Shown: positions 1 to 9,493, counted from the stretch's first letter. The stretch is DNA of 50,079 nt from an uncultured Bacilli bacterium (GCA_949451605.1 CASTSB010000010.1:1-50079); one strand, 5' to 3'. A program made the numbers and translations. The notes: generated by a model not told the origin, from the sequence alone.

Positions 1-90
1 AACTAATAATAAAACAACTAAATATTTTTTCTTTTTCATATAAACACTATCCTTTGCATTCTACTCTAATATTAATTTTATCAGATTATA

Positions 91-119
91 AGAAAAAAGA
101 AAATATAGAAATCTATATT
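91..119 (-). terminator. intrinsic terminator of the 939-aa surface protein gene
   Basis: On the minus strand a 7-bp stem (AATATAG/CTATATT, 4-nt loop) begins just after the stop codon and is followed by TTCTTTTTTC. The stem is AT-only apart from one G-C pair, so it is a weak to moderate terminator. Confidence 0.6.
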
Positions 120-122
120 CTC

Positions 123-2942
123 TTAATTTCCTAAAGTTATTTCAAAAGGTGAATCAATAGTTCCCTCTCCACTTACTATTTTTGTGTTAGCTTTTAAGTT
201 GATTACTGGACGGATACCTCTTGAATTTGAAATTTGGGTACTTGTAATATAACCATTACTATAATGATAATTATGACTAGTTCCAGAGGTACTATTATAG
301 TTAGGAGTCATAGTCCAATAAGAACCGGAATCTGAATATAAATAAAATAAGTTATTTGCGTTTGAGGAATCATTTATGCCTCCTGCAAAAGAAAGCTCAT
401 CTGCAGTAAGGGTAGCTATTTTGTAATCTAAGGCTCCATTTCCATTAACAGTATCGGCTTCAGTAAATCTATCATTTTGATTAGTACATGTAAGTTGTGG
501 TGTACGACTTCCAATTCTTCTGTTTGCATCATAATAAATTGTACCACTGAAAGGATTAAAGCCATTTCCAGAATTCAATCTTCTATCATTACAAAATATG
601 CCATCTGCTAAATAATCAGATAATAAATTATTTGAAGAGTCTCTTTGATCTTTTATGTTAGTTTCATACCATTCATCTATTCTTTGTAATAATATAGATT
701 TATATTTGTTTTGTACTGCTTCTTCATAAGAAGATGAAGCTGTCATTATTCTTTTATAAAAATAATTATGTTGATCATATTTTTCGTTATACGAATATCT
801 AGTTAACTGCATAAGAATTCTGCATTGTGCAGTTGCAGAAGTATTCATACATGTGTATATATACCCTTCATTTAAGATTTGTTCATGATCTTTTTCCCAA
901 ATACCTGTCATAAAATTTCCATCTTCAATATTTAGAGAAAACTTCTTTGTTGCAGGATCGTAAGTATAACCTCTTGAAAAATAATAATTATAAGTGCTTC
1001 CACTACCAAAGGCACTATTAGTTTCTCCTCTTTCTAATGGAGTTTCATCAAAATCATCATTATATTTTAATCCAACATATGTTGGGTCATAATTTTGAAT
1101 ATTGAAATTAGTGGTTGTAATGCTTTCATATTTACTAGGAGAAGTACCATAATAAATCATTCTGATTGTTCCGTCTCCATTTATTCTCATTATTTTCCAG
1201 TAGTAATTTCCAAATTTTACAATATTTCCTTCTACTGCTCCTCTATAGTAATAACTTGTTCCTAAATCATCTTCAGTTGCATAAATACCTGTTTCTTTTG
1301 AATCATACCCGATTGATTTTTTATTAATAGTATATTTTAATAAACTATATTTTTGGGATATTGTTGTATAGAAACTATACTCTTTTCTTGTTTCTTCTAT
1401 AAAATCTGCGGAAATTATTTTATAAAGAGATGTACATACAGAATTATTAGAATTATTACATACATAATAATTATTATTTTGGTAATCTAGTTCTTCAAAA
1501 TCATAAGTGTTTTTTATATTTTTAAGATTGAAATAACCTGTTTTTGGGTCAATTGTATATCCGTCCCCTACTTTATAGTAAGAAGATGAATATCTTGTTC
1601 CATCACTATTAAAATTTGATATTGAGGTTGTTAAGGCTATAGTTGTTGATTTTGCATCTTCTTTGTCACCAAATTCTATTTGTGGACTCATTTTTGAAAA
1701 ACTTGGTTGTTCTTTTGATTCTATTTTTGTTTTAGCTTGAACTATATTAGAGTCTCTTGCTTCTTGTCCTAAAAGACAGTCGCCTAGTGTAGTAAGATTA
1801 TTTTTCTTACACCAATCTCCATTTCTGATTGTTGATGTTTTAGCTTGAACTGCTGACTTATTCCCTGCGACATCTTCCGTATAGAATGTTATAAAGTAGT
1901 CGTCATTATCAAGTCCTGTAAATGTATAATTTGGATAGATACTTGGTATATATGTTTCTCCTGAATCTTTTGAGTAATAATACATATAAATTCCTGACTG
2001 TTTATCTTCGGCATCTACTTCTACTGTGATAGAATTGGTTTCTTTTGTTAGATTAACATTTTTGATTATTGGATCTTCTCCATCTACTAGATAGCTTTCT
2101 GTTGTACATGTTGTTTTGGTATTATCATTGGTATCAGTTGCTTTTACACATAGTCTTTGTTCAGTATCTGACTCTGGAAATGTAAAGTAAAATGAAGTGT
2201 TTTGTAACTCTTCAGGAGTTTGGTCAGGCTCGCACTCATTATCTGGTGTTGTGATACAATACTTGGCTTCTTTTATTTTTGATTCATCTACTATTTTTAC
2301 TAATAGTCTTATATCTTTACTCCACTCATCATTTCCAGAGTTATCATTTACTTTAATAAATTTAATTCTTGGTGGAGTTACATCAGCGATATGTTCTCTT
2401 TCTCTAGCATTTTCATCTGCTTGGTCAAAGTTGACTTCTAAAGATAAGTTAAAGTCACTCTTAGTTGAAGGTAAATCAGATACTTCTATATCTTCTCTAA
2501 ACTTAACTCTTACTTTTAAAGTATCAAAGGAGTTTTCTTTTAATATGTCATATTTATTAACTTCTACTCCATCATTATAAGTTAGAGTTGTAGAGATAAG
2601 TTTTTCTTGTTCTGTTGTAAGACCTGAAAACAAATAGTTATTTAACATAACATCAATAGTTCCATCATTTACAACATCCACATAAAAGTAATACTCATCT
2701 CCTGGGTTATTTAGAGTTACTTCAAAGTTTACTGATAACCTGTCACGACTAATTGAGGCTGGAATATCAATAACAGCTTTTTCATAATCATCTACTATAT
2801 TTTCAAAGTGAAGATCCCAAACACTTCTTTTCATAATAGAAATACCATTGATTTCTAAGTTAGTAGATAAAAAGGCATAACCAATCCCTATAAATAATAC
2901 TACTAATAATAAACTAAATTTTTTCAATCTATTTTTCTTCAT
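123..2942 (-). CDS. large secreted/anchored surface protein with Ig-like and disulfide-rich C-terminal domains
   Basis: A 939-residue exported protein; no enzyme motif is seen. Residues 1-28 are a basic N-terminus plus one hydrophobic segment ending near GYAFLSTNLEI, the style of signal found in TasA/camelysin-type proteins. Residues about 30-185 look like a beta-rich camelysin-like domain. Residues about 190-370 hold two Ig-like modules with the 'DxTPPxI' and 'DVAGNKS' wording of bacterial Ig domains. Residue 375 on is a Cys-rich domain (WCKKNN..GDCLL; YYVCNNSNNSVC; YTCMNTSATAQC; FCNDRR) ending in IRPVINLKANTKIVSG and FEITLGN. The same C-terminal domain ends the gene at the right edge, so the two are paralogues. 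No LPXTG motif is present, so anchoring would be by the N-terminal segment if it is uncleaved. It starts 13 nt after murI and may be cotranscribed with it. Function unknown; adhesion is only a guess. Confidence 0.85.
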   Translation of the reverse strand: MKKNRLKKFSLLLVVLFIGIGYAFLSTNLEINGISIMKRSVWDLHFENIVDDYEKAVIDIPASISRDRLSVNFEVTLNNPGDEYYFYVDVVNDGTIDVMLNNYLFSGLTTEQEKLISTTLTYNDGVEVNKYDILKENSFDTLKVRVKFREDIEVSDLPSTKSDFNLSLEVNFDQADENAREREHIADVTPPRIKFIKVNDNSGNDEWSKDIRLLVKIVDESKIKEAKYCITTPDNECEPDQTPEELQNTSFYFTFPESDTEQRLCVKATDTNDNTKTTCTTESYLVDGEDPIIKNVNLTKETNSITVEVDAEDKQSGIYMYYYSKDSGETYIPSIYPNYTFTGLDNDDYFITFYTEDVAGNKSAVQAKTSTIRNGDWCKKNNLTTLGDCLLGQEARDSNIVQAKTKIESKEQPSFSKMSPQIEFGDKEDAKSTTIALTTSISNFNSDGTRYSSSYYKVGDGYTIDPKTGYFNLKNIKNTYDFEELDYQNNNYYVCNNSNNSVCTSLYKIISADFIEETRKEYSFYTTISQKYSLLKYTINKKSIGYDSKETGIYATEDDLGTSYYYRGAVEGNIVKFGNYYWKIMRINGDGTIRMIYYGTSPSKYESITTTNFNIQNYDPTYVGLKYNDDFDETPLERGETNSAFGSGSTYNYYFSRGYTYDPATKKFSLNIEDGNFMTGIWEKDHEQILNEGYIYTCMNTSATAQCRILMQLTRYSYNEKYDQHNYFYKRIMTASSSYEEAVQNKYKSILLQRIDEWYETNIKDQRDSSNNLLSDYLADGIFCNDRRLNSGNGFNPFSGTIYYDANRRIGSRTPQLTCTNQNDRFTEADTVNGNGALDYKIATLTADELSFAGGINDSSNANNLFYLYSDSGSYWTMTPNYNSTSGTSHNYHYSNGYITSTQISNSRGIRPVINLKANTKIVSGEGTIDSPFEITLGN

Positions 2943-2955
2943 ATTTTATCTCCAT

Positions 2956-3654
2956 TTAAAGTACTTTTAATATTTCAACTTTTCCTTTTTCATTTAAAGG
3001 TAAGATATAATTACTATCTAACTTTCTTTTTACTTCTTTAGCAACACCTAAAGATCCATCCAATAATGCTACATTAGGCACTTCTTCTAAAATCTCTTTT
3101 TTTATGTGTGGATAATGAGTACAACCTAAAACTATTGAATCAATATTTTTATCTTTATAATCTTTAAATATTTCTTTTAATAGTGTTTTAATCTCTTTTT
3201 TATCTTTTCTTTCGATAGCATTCGCAAGACCAAAACAAGGCACTAAATAAATTTTTTGATCTGTTCTAATATTATCTTTTACTAATTCATTAGTTCTTTC
3301 GCTTTCTATAGTTGCGGGAGTAGCCATTACAAGAGTATTTTTGAAATTATTGTCGCAAGCTACTTTAATAGCTGGAACAGTTCCTATGAATATTAAATCT
3401 TGATATTTTTCTTTTAACTTTTTCATACATCTTGTAGTTGCGGTATTACATGCGATTACTATTATCTTGCAACCTCTTTTTTTAAATTGTTCAACTATAT
3501 TACTCGTAATATTTAAAAGCTCTTCATCAGTTTTTTCTCCATATGGATTATTTTTACTATCTCCATAATAAATATAATTATAGTTAGGAAGAAGCTTTAC
3601 TATTTCATCTAAAACAGTTAATCCCCCTATTCCTGAATCAAATACACCTATCAT
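2956..3654 (-). CDS. murI: glutamate racemase
   Basis: Interconverts L- and D-glutamate, supplying D-Glu for peptidoglycan. It carries the family's N-terminal FDSGIGGLTV (residues 5-14), the YYGDSKNNPYG segment (29-39), the first catalytic cysteine in ACNTATT (Cys69) and the second in GCTHYP (Cys178, followed by His180). At 232 residues it is somewhat shorter than the usual 260-270; the shortening is at the C-terminus, after the second catalytic Cys. The start has a good AGGAGG site upstream. It has its own extended -10 promoter, just downstream of the prs terminator, and runs into the surface protein gene 13 nt later. Very sure. Confidence 0.97.
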   Translation of the reverse strand: MIGVFDSGIGGLTVLDEIVKLLPNYNYIYYGDSKNNPYGEKTDEELLNITSNIVEQFKKRGCKIIVIACNTATTRCMKKLKEKYQDLIFIGTVPAIKVACDNNFKNTLVMATPATIESERTNELVKDNIRTDQKIYLVPCFGLANAIERKDKKEIKTLLKEIFKDYKDKNIDSIVLGCTHYPHIKKEILEEVPNVALLDGSLGVAKEVKRKLDSNYILPLNEKGKVEILKVL

Positions 3655-3675
3655 GTTATTCCTCCTACTTTAATC

Positions 3676-3684
3676 AGTATACCA
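3676..3684 (-). promoter_or_regulatory. extended -10 promoter for murI
   Basis: The minus strand reads TGGTATACT (TGn extension plus TATACT) about 20 nt before the murI start and directly after the U-tract of the prs terminator. No clear -35 is seen. Confidence 0.5.
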
Positions 3685-3713
3685 CAAAAAAAGAATTATT
3701 TATGTAATTCTTT
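3685..3713 (-). terminator. intrinsic terminator of prs, overlapping its stop codon
   Basis: A 9-bp perfect AT-rich stem (AAAGAATTA/TAATTCTTT, 6-nt loop) lies on the minus strand, followed by a run of seven U. The prs stop codon sits inside the 3' arm. Confidence 0.75.
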
Positions 3714-4778
3714 TACTTTATTATTGTTTTTTTCTTCTAGTAGTTTCATTATTTTTTCTTTACTATTATTGATTGGCTTGATGGATTCATGTTTATGAAG
3801 AGTTGAGATAATACCTGCTAGACGTTTTGAACAATCAACGGTATGGAACCATTCTTTTTCTTGATATTCTTTTGGTATATAAGTTAAGTTGGTTGTATAA
3901 AGTTTATCAAAAAGACCTGCTTTATAAGCTTTATCAAACTCCTCTATTCCTTCAGTAAATAAGGAGAATGTTGCGATAAAAGTTACTTCATTAGCACCTT
4001 GTTCTTTTAGTTTTTTTCCAACATCTAGCATTGATGAACCCGAAGCTATCATATCATCTACTACTAAAATATTCTTTCCCTCAATTGAAGAACCAAGATA
4101 CATATGCTCTACTATTGGATTTTTTCCATTTACTACTTTTGATAAATCTCTTCTTTTGTAAAATAGTCCTACATCCACACCTAACATTTCAGCATAATAT
4201 CTAGCTCTATCCATAGCACCTGCATCTGGTGAGATGACTAATAAATCATCAGTATTTTCATTATTTATATAATCTTCCAATATAGTATTTGTAGGATAAA
4301 AATTTTCAAAAGGTAAATTTGGAATAGCATTGCAAACATTTGGATCATGACAATCCATGGTAACTATATGATTAACCCCAAGACGTTCTAACTCTTGAAG
4401 TGCTAGAGCACAATCAAGACTTTCTTTTCCTTTTTTTCTATGTTGTCTAGATTGATATAATAGTGGCATAACAATAGTTATTTTATCTGCTTGCCCCGAT
4501 ATAGCTGAAATCACTCTTTTAATATCTTGGAAATGATCATCAGGACTCATTCTATGATCTAGGCCATGCATTTTGTAAGTTATTCCATAATTGCCTACAT
4601 CTGATAATATAAATATATCCCTTCCTCTAACTGTTCCTGTTATATTGACTTTTCCTTCTCCATTACTAAACCTGCTAGCTTTAAAGTCAATTAGGCAGTC
4701 ATCTACTCCTAGATGATTTACAATCTTTTCTCCTACCTCTTTAAAGTTATCTAATACGATTAATTTTAAGTCACTCAT
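3696..4778 (-). CDS. prs: ribose-phosphate pyrophosphokinase (PRPP synthetase)
   Basis: Makes PRPP from ribose 5-phosphate and ATP for nucleotide, His and Trp synthesis. It shows the ATP-side loop (MPLLYQSRQHRKKG, 104-117), the metal/substrate segment MDCHDP (141-146), VISPDAGAMDRARYYAEM (181-198) and the PRPP-binding loop VVDDMIASGSS (239-249). At 360 residues it is longer than the standard 310-320-residue enzyme, with an insertion around GITYKMHGLDHRMSPDD (65-81) and a longer basic C-terminus; it therefore belongs to the longer, divergent branch of the family. I start at 4778, where AGGAGG stands 7 nt upstream. The 13-codon longer reading (from 4817) would place that ribosome site inside the gene. 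Confidence 0.93.
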   Translation of the reverse strand: MSDLKLIVLDNFKEVGEKIVNHLGVDDCLIDFKASRFSNGEGKVNITGTVRGRDIFILSDVGNYGITYKMHGLDHRMSPDDHFQDIKRVISAISGQADKITIVMPLLYQSRQHRKKGKESLDCALALQELERLGVNHIVTMDCHDPNVCNAIPNLPFENFYPTNTILEDYINNENTDDLLVISPDAGAMDRARYYAEMLGVDVGLFYKRRDLSKVVNGKNPIVEHMYLGSSIEGKNILVVDDMIASGSSMLDVGKKLKEQGANEVTFIATFSLFTEGIEEFDKAYKAGLFDKLYTTNLTYIPKEYQEKEWFHTVDCSKRLAGIISTLHKHESIKPINNSKEKIMKLLEEKNNNKVKELHK

Positions 4779-4803
4779 TTTTACTCCTCCTATTTTTAGC
4801 AAC

Positions 4804-4832
4804 CAAAAAGAAGTCAAACCTTTAGTCTAACT
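4804..4832 (-). terminator. probable intrinsic terminator of the YitT-family gene
   Basis: An 8-bp stem with two wobble pairs (AGTTAGAC/GTTTGACT) is followed by TTCTTTTT on the minus strand. The stop codon of the YitT-family gene lies in the loop. Confidence 0.55.
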
Positions 4833-5697
4833 CCTTTATTTTTTTCTTATTATTTGATTTTATATGAGTTCCGATTATATCTGAAACTTCTAAAATAGTA
4901 ACAAATGCACTCTCATCCATCTCTTCAATAATTCTATTTAGCTCAAAAATTTCTATTCTTGTTAGAACACAATATAGGACTTCTTTTTCTCCGCTAATTA
5001 GACCTTTCCCCTTGATACTAGTTGTTGTGCGACCAAGTCTTATATATATTTCATCAGATAAACTTGTGCCCTTATCTGTTACTATTAATGCTGCTTTTGC
5101 TTGTTCTAAGCCTTCTGAAACAAAGTCAATAACTTTGAAAGTTATTATGTATGTTAAAAGAGAATACATTGCTCTATCTAACCCAAAGATTAAACCTGCA
5201 ATTGTATAAATAATAATATTAAAAATAAAAACTATTTCTCCTACCGATAAAGAACTTTTTTTGCTAATAACAATAGCGACACTTTCTGTACCATCAATAC
5301 ATCCACCAAAATGGATAACAAGTCCTACTCCAAAACCTAAAATTACTCCACCAAAAACAGTAGCTAGTAAGATTTCTTCAGTCATTGGATTTAATCTATT
5401 AAAAATTGATAGGAAAAGAGAAAACACTATCATTGAATAGACAGTTCTAAATAGAAAGTTTTTACCTAAATTTTTAAATCCTATATAAATAAATGGTATA
5501 TTTAAAATCAGAACTAATAAACTTAATTGAATTTTTGTTAATTTAGAGATAATCATTCCAACACCTGTAATGCCACCATCTAAAATAGTATTAGGAATTA
5601 GAAAAGTTTCTAAAGCAAAAGCTGAGATTATGCATCCTATCGTTAAAACTAAGTATGATAAAAATTTCTTTGTTTTCTTATTTTTTACTTTAGTCAT
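4822..5697 (-). CDS. YitT family membrane protein (DUF161 + DUF2179)
   Basis: An integral membrane protein with about five or six hydrophobic segments in the first 200 residues. It then has a soluble C-terminal domain of about 80 residues (AKAALIVTDKGTSLSDEI.. to ..FVTILEVSDIIGT) typical of DUF2179. The segment IPNTILDGGITGVGMII (34-50) and HFGGCIDGTESVAIVISKK (about 129-147) are hallmark YitT family wording. Length (291 aa) is normal. The biochemical role of the family is not established. It is the first gene of the run YitT-prs-murI-surface protein on the minus strand. Confidence 0.9.
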   Translation of the reverse strand: MTKVKNKKTKKFLSYLVLTIGCIISAFALETFLIPNTILDGGITGVGMIISKLTKIQLSLLVLILNIPFIYIGFKNLGKNFLFRTVYSMIVFSLFLSIFNRLNPMTEEILLATVFGGVILGFGVGLVIHFGGCIDGTESVAIVISKKSSLSVGEIVFIFNIIIYTIAGLIFGLDRAMYSLLTYIITFKVIDFVSEGLEQAKAALIVTDKGTSLSDEIYIRLGRTTTSIKGKGLISGEKEVLYCVLTRIEIFELNRIIEEMDESAFVTILEVSDIIGTHIKSNNKKKIKELD

Positions 5698-5761
5698 TAG
5701 CTAACCTCCTCGTTATATTTCCTTTATTATTATACATGATATTATTCTTTATGACAAATGA

Positions 5762-5789
5762 AAAGAGCCTAAAAATATTTAGACTCTTT
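5762..5789 (-). terminator. strong intrinsic terminator of the two-component operon
   Basis: A 12-bp stem with one wobble pair (AAAGAGTCTAAA/TTTAGGCTCTTT, 4-nt loop) ends in U-rich sequence on the minus strand. The kinase stop codon is within the hairpin. Confidence 0.85.
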
Positions 5790-7049
5790 AGATATTATAA
5801 ATGAAACTCCTTTCTTTTCATTTTTTATAGTAATGTCATATTTCATAACTTTTAGTGTTTTCTTTACAATTGATAGACCTAGGCCAAATTCACCTTTAAT
5901 TCCTTTACGGAACGGAGTAAAAATTCCATCAAGGAGCTTTTCATCTATATTATCACCATCATTATAGAGTATCAATTTATTTTGTTTTGCGGTTATTTTA
6001 ATTGTTTTTTTTGCATAACGCATGAAGTTTGCGAGTAGGTTATCTAATATTGTTTCCCAGTGATCGGTTGTACCCACGTACTTGGATTTTTTATCTATGT
6101 CTACTATGAAGTTTATATTTTTGTTATGGAATTTAAATTTTTCTACTTCGTTATTAATAATTTTTCCCATATCAACTGGTACTAAACAAATATCGGAATC
6201 TTTTAAATAATCAAGTTTGTTTAAATAAAGAAGTGAGTGTACTTTAGTTTCTAATTTTGCTGTTTGTTCTTTAATTACAGAGAGAGCAGTTTTTTCATCC
6301 TCTATTTCATCTTCAACAGCTTCAATATATGATTTTATAACGGTGAGAGGTGTTTTAAAATCATGTGAAATATTTTGATACATTTGATTTCGATACTCTT
6401 CTTGGTTAATTAGTGAAAGGCGCATATCTTCTATTGCTAAGGACAGACTTCTAATTTCATCATCTGTTACGAAGGTTATATTATGATTGAAATCGGCATT
6501 ATCTATATTATCTATTTTATTTTTTAATTTCTCTATCTTCCTTACTACTAAGGAGGACCAAAGAACTAATAATAAACCTATAACTAGAAAGGTAATTAAA
6601 ACTATTGGGAATATTACTGTAAGTATGGCAGTTTTTGTTTTGTTTATATAGAAATCATTTGTGATTGCAACTTTAATTGCTTTATCATATTTTAAAGTAT
6701 AGTAATAATAAGTTTTATAGTTGTATACAAATTTTCCATAGTCGTTTGTTATGTAACTGGTTAGTTTTTTGGGGTCTTTTATTTTTATTATACTTTCTAA
6801 ATTATCACTATAAGCTATGTTATCACCTAATACATAAAGATATGCAATTTCTGAATTTAAAAGTCTTTTATCTATGTCGGTTTCTACATACTTTAGTGGT
6901 TCACTTAAATAACTATAGACATTTGCTTCTGCAACAGGCAAAAGCATTTTAGGTAAGATAATACATAAAGAGATAAAAAGTAATACGAATGCTATTCCTA
7001 CAAGTTTAAGTAGTTGAGAGCTTAATGTAGTTTTTTTATTTAAATTCAT
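5769..7049 (-). CDS. sensor histidine kinase
   Basis: A membrane sensor that autophosphorylates and passes phosphate to the adjacent regulator. Two membrane segments (about 15-40 and 140-165) bracket an extracytoplasmic domain of about 100 residues. Then come a HAMP-like linker (170-215), the phospho-acceptor H-box NISHDFKTPL (His229), the N-box DNLLANFMRYAKK, the G1 box ILYNDGDNI and the G2 box GEFGLGLSIVK. The extracytoplasmic domain has no recognisable ligand fold, so the signal is unknown. It overlaps the response regulator by 4 nt (ATGA), so the two are translationally coupled. The OmpR-type partner and cell-wall-gene neighbours make an envelope signal plausible, but that is inference. 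Confidence 0.95.
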   Translation of the reverse strand: MNLNKKTTLSSQLLKLVGIAFVLLFISLCIILPKMLLPVAEANVYSYLSEPLKYVETDIDKRLLNSEIAYLYVLGDNIAYSDNLESIIKIKDPKKLTSYITNDYGKFVYNYKTYYYYTLKYDKAIKVAITNDFYINKTKTAILTVIFPIVLITFLVIGLLLVLWSSLVVRKIEKLKNKIDNIDNADFNHNITFVTDDEIRSLSLAIEDMRLSLINQEEYRNQMYQNISHDFKTPLTVIKSYIEAVEDEIEDEKTALSVIKEQTAKLETKVHSLLYLNKLDYLKDSDICLVPVDMGKIINNEVEKFKFHNKNINFIVDIDKKSKYVGTTDHWETILDNLLANFMRYAKKTIKITAKQNKLILYNDGDNIDEKLLDGIFTPFRKGIKGEFGLGLSIVKKTLKVMKYDITIKNEKKGVSFIISKESKYF

Positions 7050-7705
7050 GATAATCTATATCCAAATCCATAAATAGAATTTAAATTTAGTTTTGGCATT
7101 TTTTTTCGTATTCTTCTCACAAGATCATCTACCACCCTATCTGAGCCAAAATAATCATCTCCCCAAACGGATTGTAGGATTTCTTCTCTTTTAAAGCATT
7201 TATCTTTATTTTCTAAAAAAAGTAAGAGTAAGTCAAATTCCAAGGTTGTAATCTTTAATTCTTTATTATTATCATATACTTTTCTTTTTTCTATATCTAT
7301 TATGTAATTTTCATATTCTATTTTATTAGTTAATTTATCTTTATAAACTCTTTTGATAATATTATTTACTCGTAATACTAATTCTTTAGAAGAATATGGC
7401 TTTGTAATATAGTCATCACTTCCAAGTTCAAGTCCTAAAATTTTATCTAGGTCTTGATCTCTTGCAGATGTAAATATAACTGGTACTTCTTCATCTGTTT
7501 TTCTGATTTCTTTAATGATGTCATATCCAGATATATCGTCTCCTAACATTATATCTAATATCCATATATCTACTTTATTTCCAATATAGTTAATTGCATC
7601 TTGTCCTTTAGTAAAACAAATAATATTATATCCTGCTTTTTCTAGGTAAGTTTTTATCAAATTAGATAAATCAATTTCATCTTCTACAAAACATATTGTG
7701 TACAT
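7046..7705 (-). CDS. OmpR/PhoB-type response regulator
   Basis: A cytoplasmic DNA-binding regulator. The receiver domain (1-115) has acidic residues at 8-10 (VEDE), phospho-acceptor Asp51 (ILDIMLGDD), Thr/Ser at 79-80 and Lys102 (TKPYS). The C-terminal winged helix (about 130-219) ends in the typical GDDYFGSDRVVDDLVRRIR and YGFGYRLS. I start at the ATG at 7705, preceded by AGGTGAT with 4 nt spacing. The three-codon-longer reading uses the GTG of that ribosome site. The stop is TGA, one of only two I found among the intact genes here, dictated by the ATGA overlap with the kinase. Confidence 0.96.
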   Translation of the reverse strand: MYTICFVEDEIDLSNLIKTYLEKAGYNIICFTKGQDAINYIGNKVDIWILDIMLGDDISGYDIIKEIRKTDEEVPVIFTSARDQDLDKILGLELGSDDYITKPYSSKELVLRVNNIIKRVYKDKLTNKIEYENYIIDIEKRKVYDNNKELKITTLEFDLLLLFLENKDKCFKREEILQSVWGDDYFGSDRVVDDLVRRIRKKMPKLNLNSIYGFGYRLS

Positions 7706-7912
7706 AAATATCACCTATCAATAGTATAACATTTATTTTTCTTTCAAACTACTTATAGGCATCCCTCCTTTTAAATTTATTGATTTATTATAAATTTTTA
7801 ATTATTTAGAGTTCGTCATTTTTTATTCATTTATCTCCTCCTTACATCTCCATATTAAAATAAAAGTATAGATAAAATATCGTAAAAGTATGGGAAATTA
7901 TGGGAAAAAGAA

Positions 7913-7947
7913 AAAGAGCTAGATTATTTGCCTAATCTTAACTCTTT
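7913..7947 (-). terminator. intrinsic terminator of the second RpoD-like sigma gene
   Basis: A two-part stem (AAGAG/CTCTT and AGATTA/TAATCT with a small internal loop) is followed by TTTTTCTTTTT on the minus strand. The stop codon lies in the inner stem. Confidence 0.7.
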
Positions 7948-9399
7948 TGTCTTTAAGTTAATACCTCTATTATTTTGTGGCTTTTCACTAATTAAAAATT
8001 CTTTTAAGTGTTTTTTGTATGGAGAATTCATTAATTTATTCATTGCTCTTTTTTCAATTTGTCTAATTCTTTCTCTTGATACATTAAAGCGGTCTCCTAC
8101 TTTTTCTAGAGTTTCTGTCTCATTATTATAAAAGCCAAATCTTCTTTTTATAACTTCAATTTCCTTTGGTTTTAAATTACATTTTTTAAATAGTTCATCA
8201 ATTTGCTCTGATAATGTATTTTGAAAAGCTATTTCCTCTGGATTTCCTTCAGCTGACTCTAAGAATGCTCCTAGTTCAGTATCTCTATCATTTCCATTGT
8301 CACCAATTTTAGTATTTAAGGATGTTACATGTTGGTTATATAATTCTAACTCATCAATTTCTTCAGAAGAAAGATTTGTTTCTTTTGAAAGTTCTTCTTT
8401 CGATGCATCTCTTTTTAAATATAATTCAAGATTTTTCTTTTCTTTATTATATTTTTTTAATTTTTCTACAACATGAACTGGTAGCCTAATTAGTCTGGAA
8501 GTATCAGCTAGTGCTCTAGTAATAGATTGTCTTATCCACCATGTTGCATAAGTTGAAAATTTATAACCAAGAGTTGGATCATATTTTTCACAACACTTAA
8601 TAAGTCCTAAGTTACCTTCTTGGATTAAATCTAAGAATTGTAGACCGTTACCTACATGCCTTTTTGCTATACTTACTACTAATCTAAGATTTGATTCAAT
8701 TATTTTGTTTTTAGCTTCTATGTCTCCTGCTTTCATTTTAGTTGCAAGTTCTAATTCTTCTTCTCTTGATAATAAAGGCATTCTAATGTCTTGTAAATAC
8801 ATTCTTACATAATCTTCTCCTAAAGGAGTTTCAGTATTTTCATCGTCTGTATCTCTTTTTATATGCTCTTTCATACAATAACTGTCAATTAAAGAATTTA
8901 TAGAAACATTATCTAGAATAAACTCATCTTTTTTTATTTGATTAAAGTTTTCTTTTACTACTTCTCTAGTTAATTTTTGTATTTTAGCATTATTTAAAAG
9001 ATCTAAATAAATATTTGGCTCTGGATATATTTTTATATTCTTGAAAAATTTATCCAACTTGTCTAATTCTTTTAAAGCACTTTTATTATTTATATCTAAA
9101 TTAGTATCAATATAATTATTTATTATTGTTAATGATGTTTTTTCATTTTTAAATTGATCCTTAAGAAACCTATTCATATTATTTTCAAATTTTCTTTTAA
9201 AAATACTATTAATTTTATTTTCAGCCAAATCAATTTTATCTTCAAACACCTGGTTTATTGAATCTCTAACAACTTCTTTAAATTTTGTAGATTCTATTTC
9301 ACTAAAGGAATATTCTTTCCTTAGTTTTTCGATACTGGGAGTTAATTCTTCTAATATTTTTTCTTGATTTAAAGCATAATCATTTGTTTGTCTAACCAT
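7924..9399 (-). CDS. RpoD-like sigma-70 factor with a ~195-residue N-terminal extension
   Basis: A second primary-type sigma factor; the standard rpoD is at 35965-37056. From about residue 195 it has region 1.2 (YVRMYLQDI), region 2 ([57 protein letters not shown]), region 3 and region 4.2 ([17 protein letters not shown]). The 4.2 residues that contact the -35 element (RERIRQIE) match those of the main sigma. Residues 1-195 are Lys/Glu/Asn-rich, helical-looking and unlike region 1.1; I do not recognise them. I start at the ATG at 9399 with AAGGGTGG before it; the longer reading uses that site's GTG. The gene is monocistronic between its own promoter and terminator. It may be a group 2 (stress or stationary) sigma; what controls it is unknown. 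Confidence 0.92.
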   Translation of the reverse strand: MVRQTNDYALNQEKILEELTPSIEKLRKEYSFSEIESTKFKEVVRDSINQVFEDKIDLAENKINSIFKRKFENNMNRFLKDQFKNEKTSLTIINNYIDTNLDINNKSALKELDKLDKFFKNIKIYPEPNIYLDLLNNAKIQKLTREVVKENFNQIKKDEFILDNVSINSLIDSYCMKEHIKRDTDDENTETPLGEDYVRMYLQDIRMPLLSREEELELATKMKAGDIEAKNKIIESNLRLVVSIAKRHVGNGLQFLDLIQEGNLGLIKCCEKYDPTLGYKFSTYATWWIRQSITRALADTSRLIRLPVHVVEKLKKYNKEKKNLELYLKRDASKEELSKETNLSSEEIDELELYNQHVTSLNTKIGDNGNDRDTELGAFLESAEGNPEEIAFQNTLSEQIDELFKKCNLKPKEIEVIKRRFGFYNNETETLEKVGDRFNVSRERIRQIEKRAMNKLMNSPYKKHLKEFLISEKPQNNRGINLKTKELRLGK

Positions 9400-9413
9400 T
9401 ATATCCACCCTTT

Positions 9414-9426
9414 CTGTCTTTGACAG
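9414..9426 (-). promoter_or_regulatory. small hairpin in the leader of the second sigma gene
   Basis: The leader RNA can form CTGTC/GACAG with a 3-nt loop, ending a few nt before the AAGGGTGG ribosome site. An alternative upstream GACA could pair with the same TGTC. A regulatory role is speculative. Confidence 0.3.
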
Positions 9427-9449
9427 CCCCTCTTGTTTGTCGTTTCGAT

Positions 9450-9478
9450 ATTATACCACAAAAACAAAAAAAGTACAA
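9450..9478 (-). promoter_or_regulatory. promoter of the second sigma gene
   Basis: The minus strand has TTGTAC, 17 nt, TATAAT with a TG extension (TGGTATAAT). The -35 overlaps the terminator of the upstream ylbL-like gene. Confidence 0.65.
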
Positions 9479-9493
9479 ATATAAATGTACCTT
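9471..9493 (-). terminator. intrinsic terminator of the ylbL-like gene
   Basis: On the minus strand AAGGTACA pairs with TGTACTT (one bulge, about 8-nt loop) and is followed by TTTTTTTG. It lies immediately after the stop codon. Confidence 0.6.
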
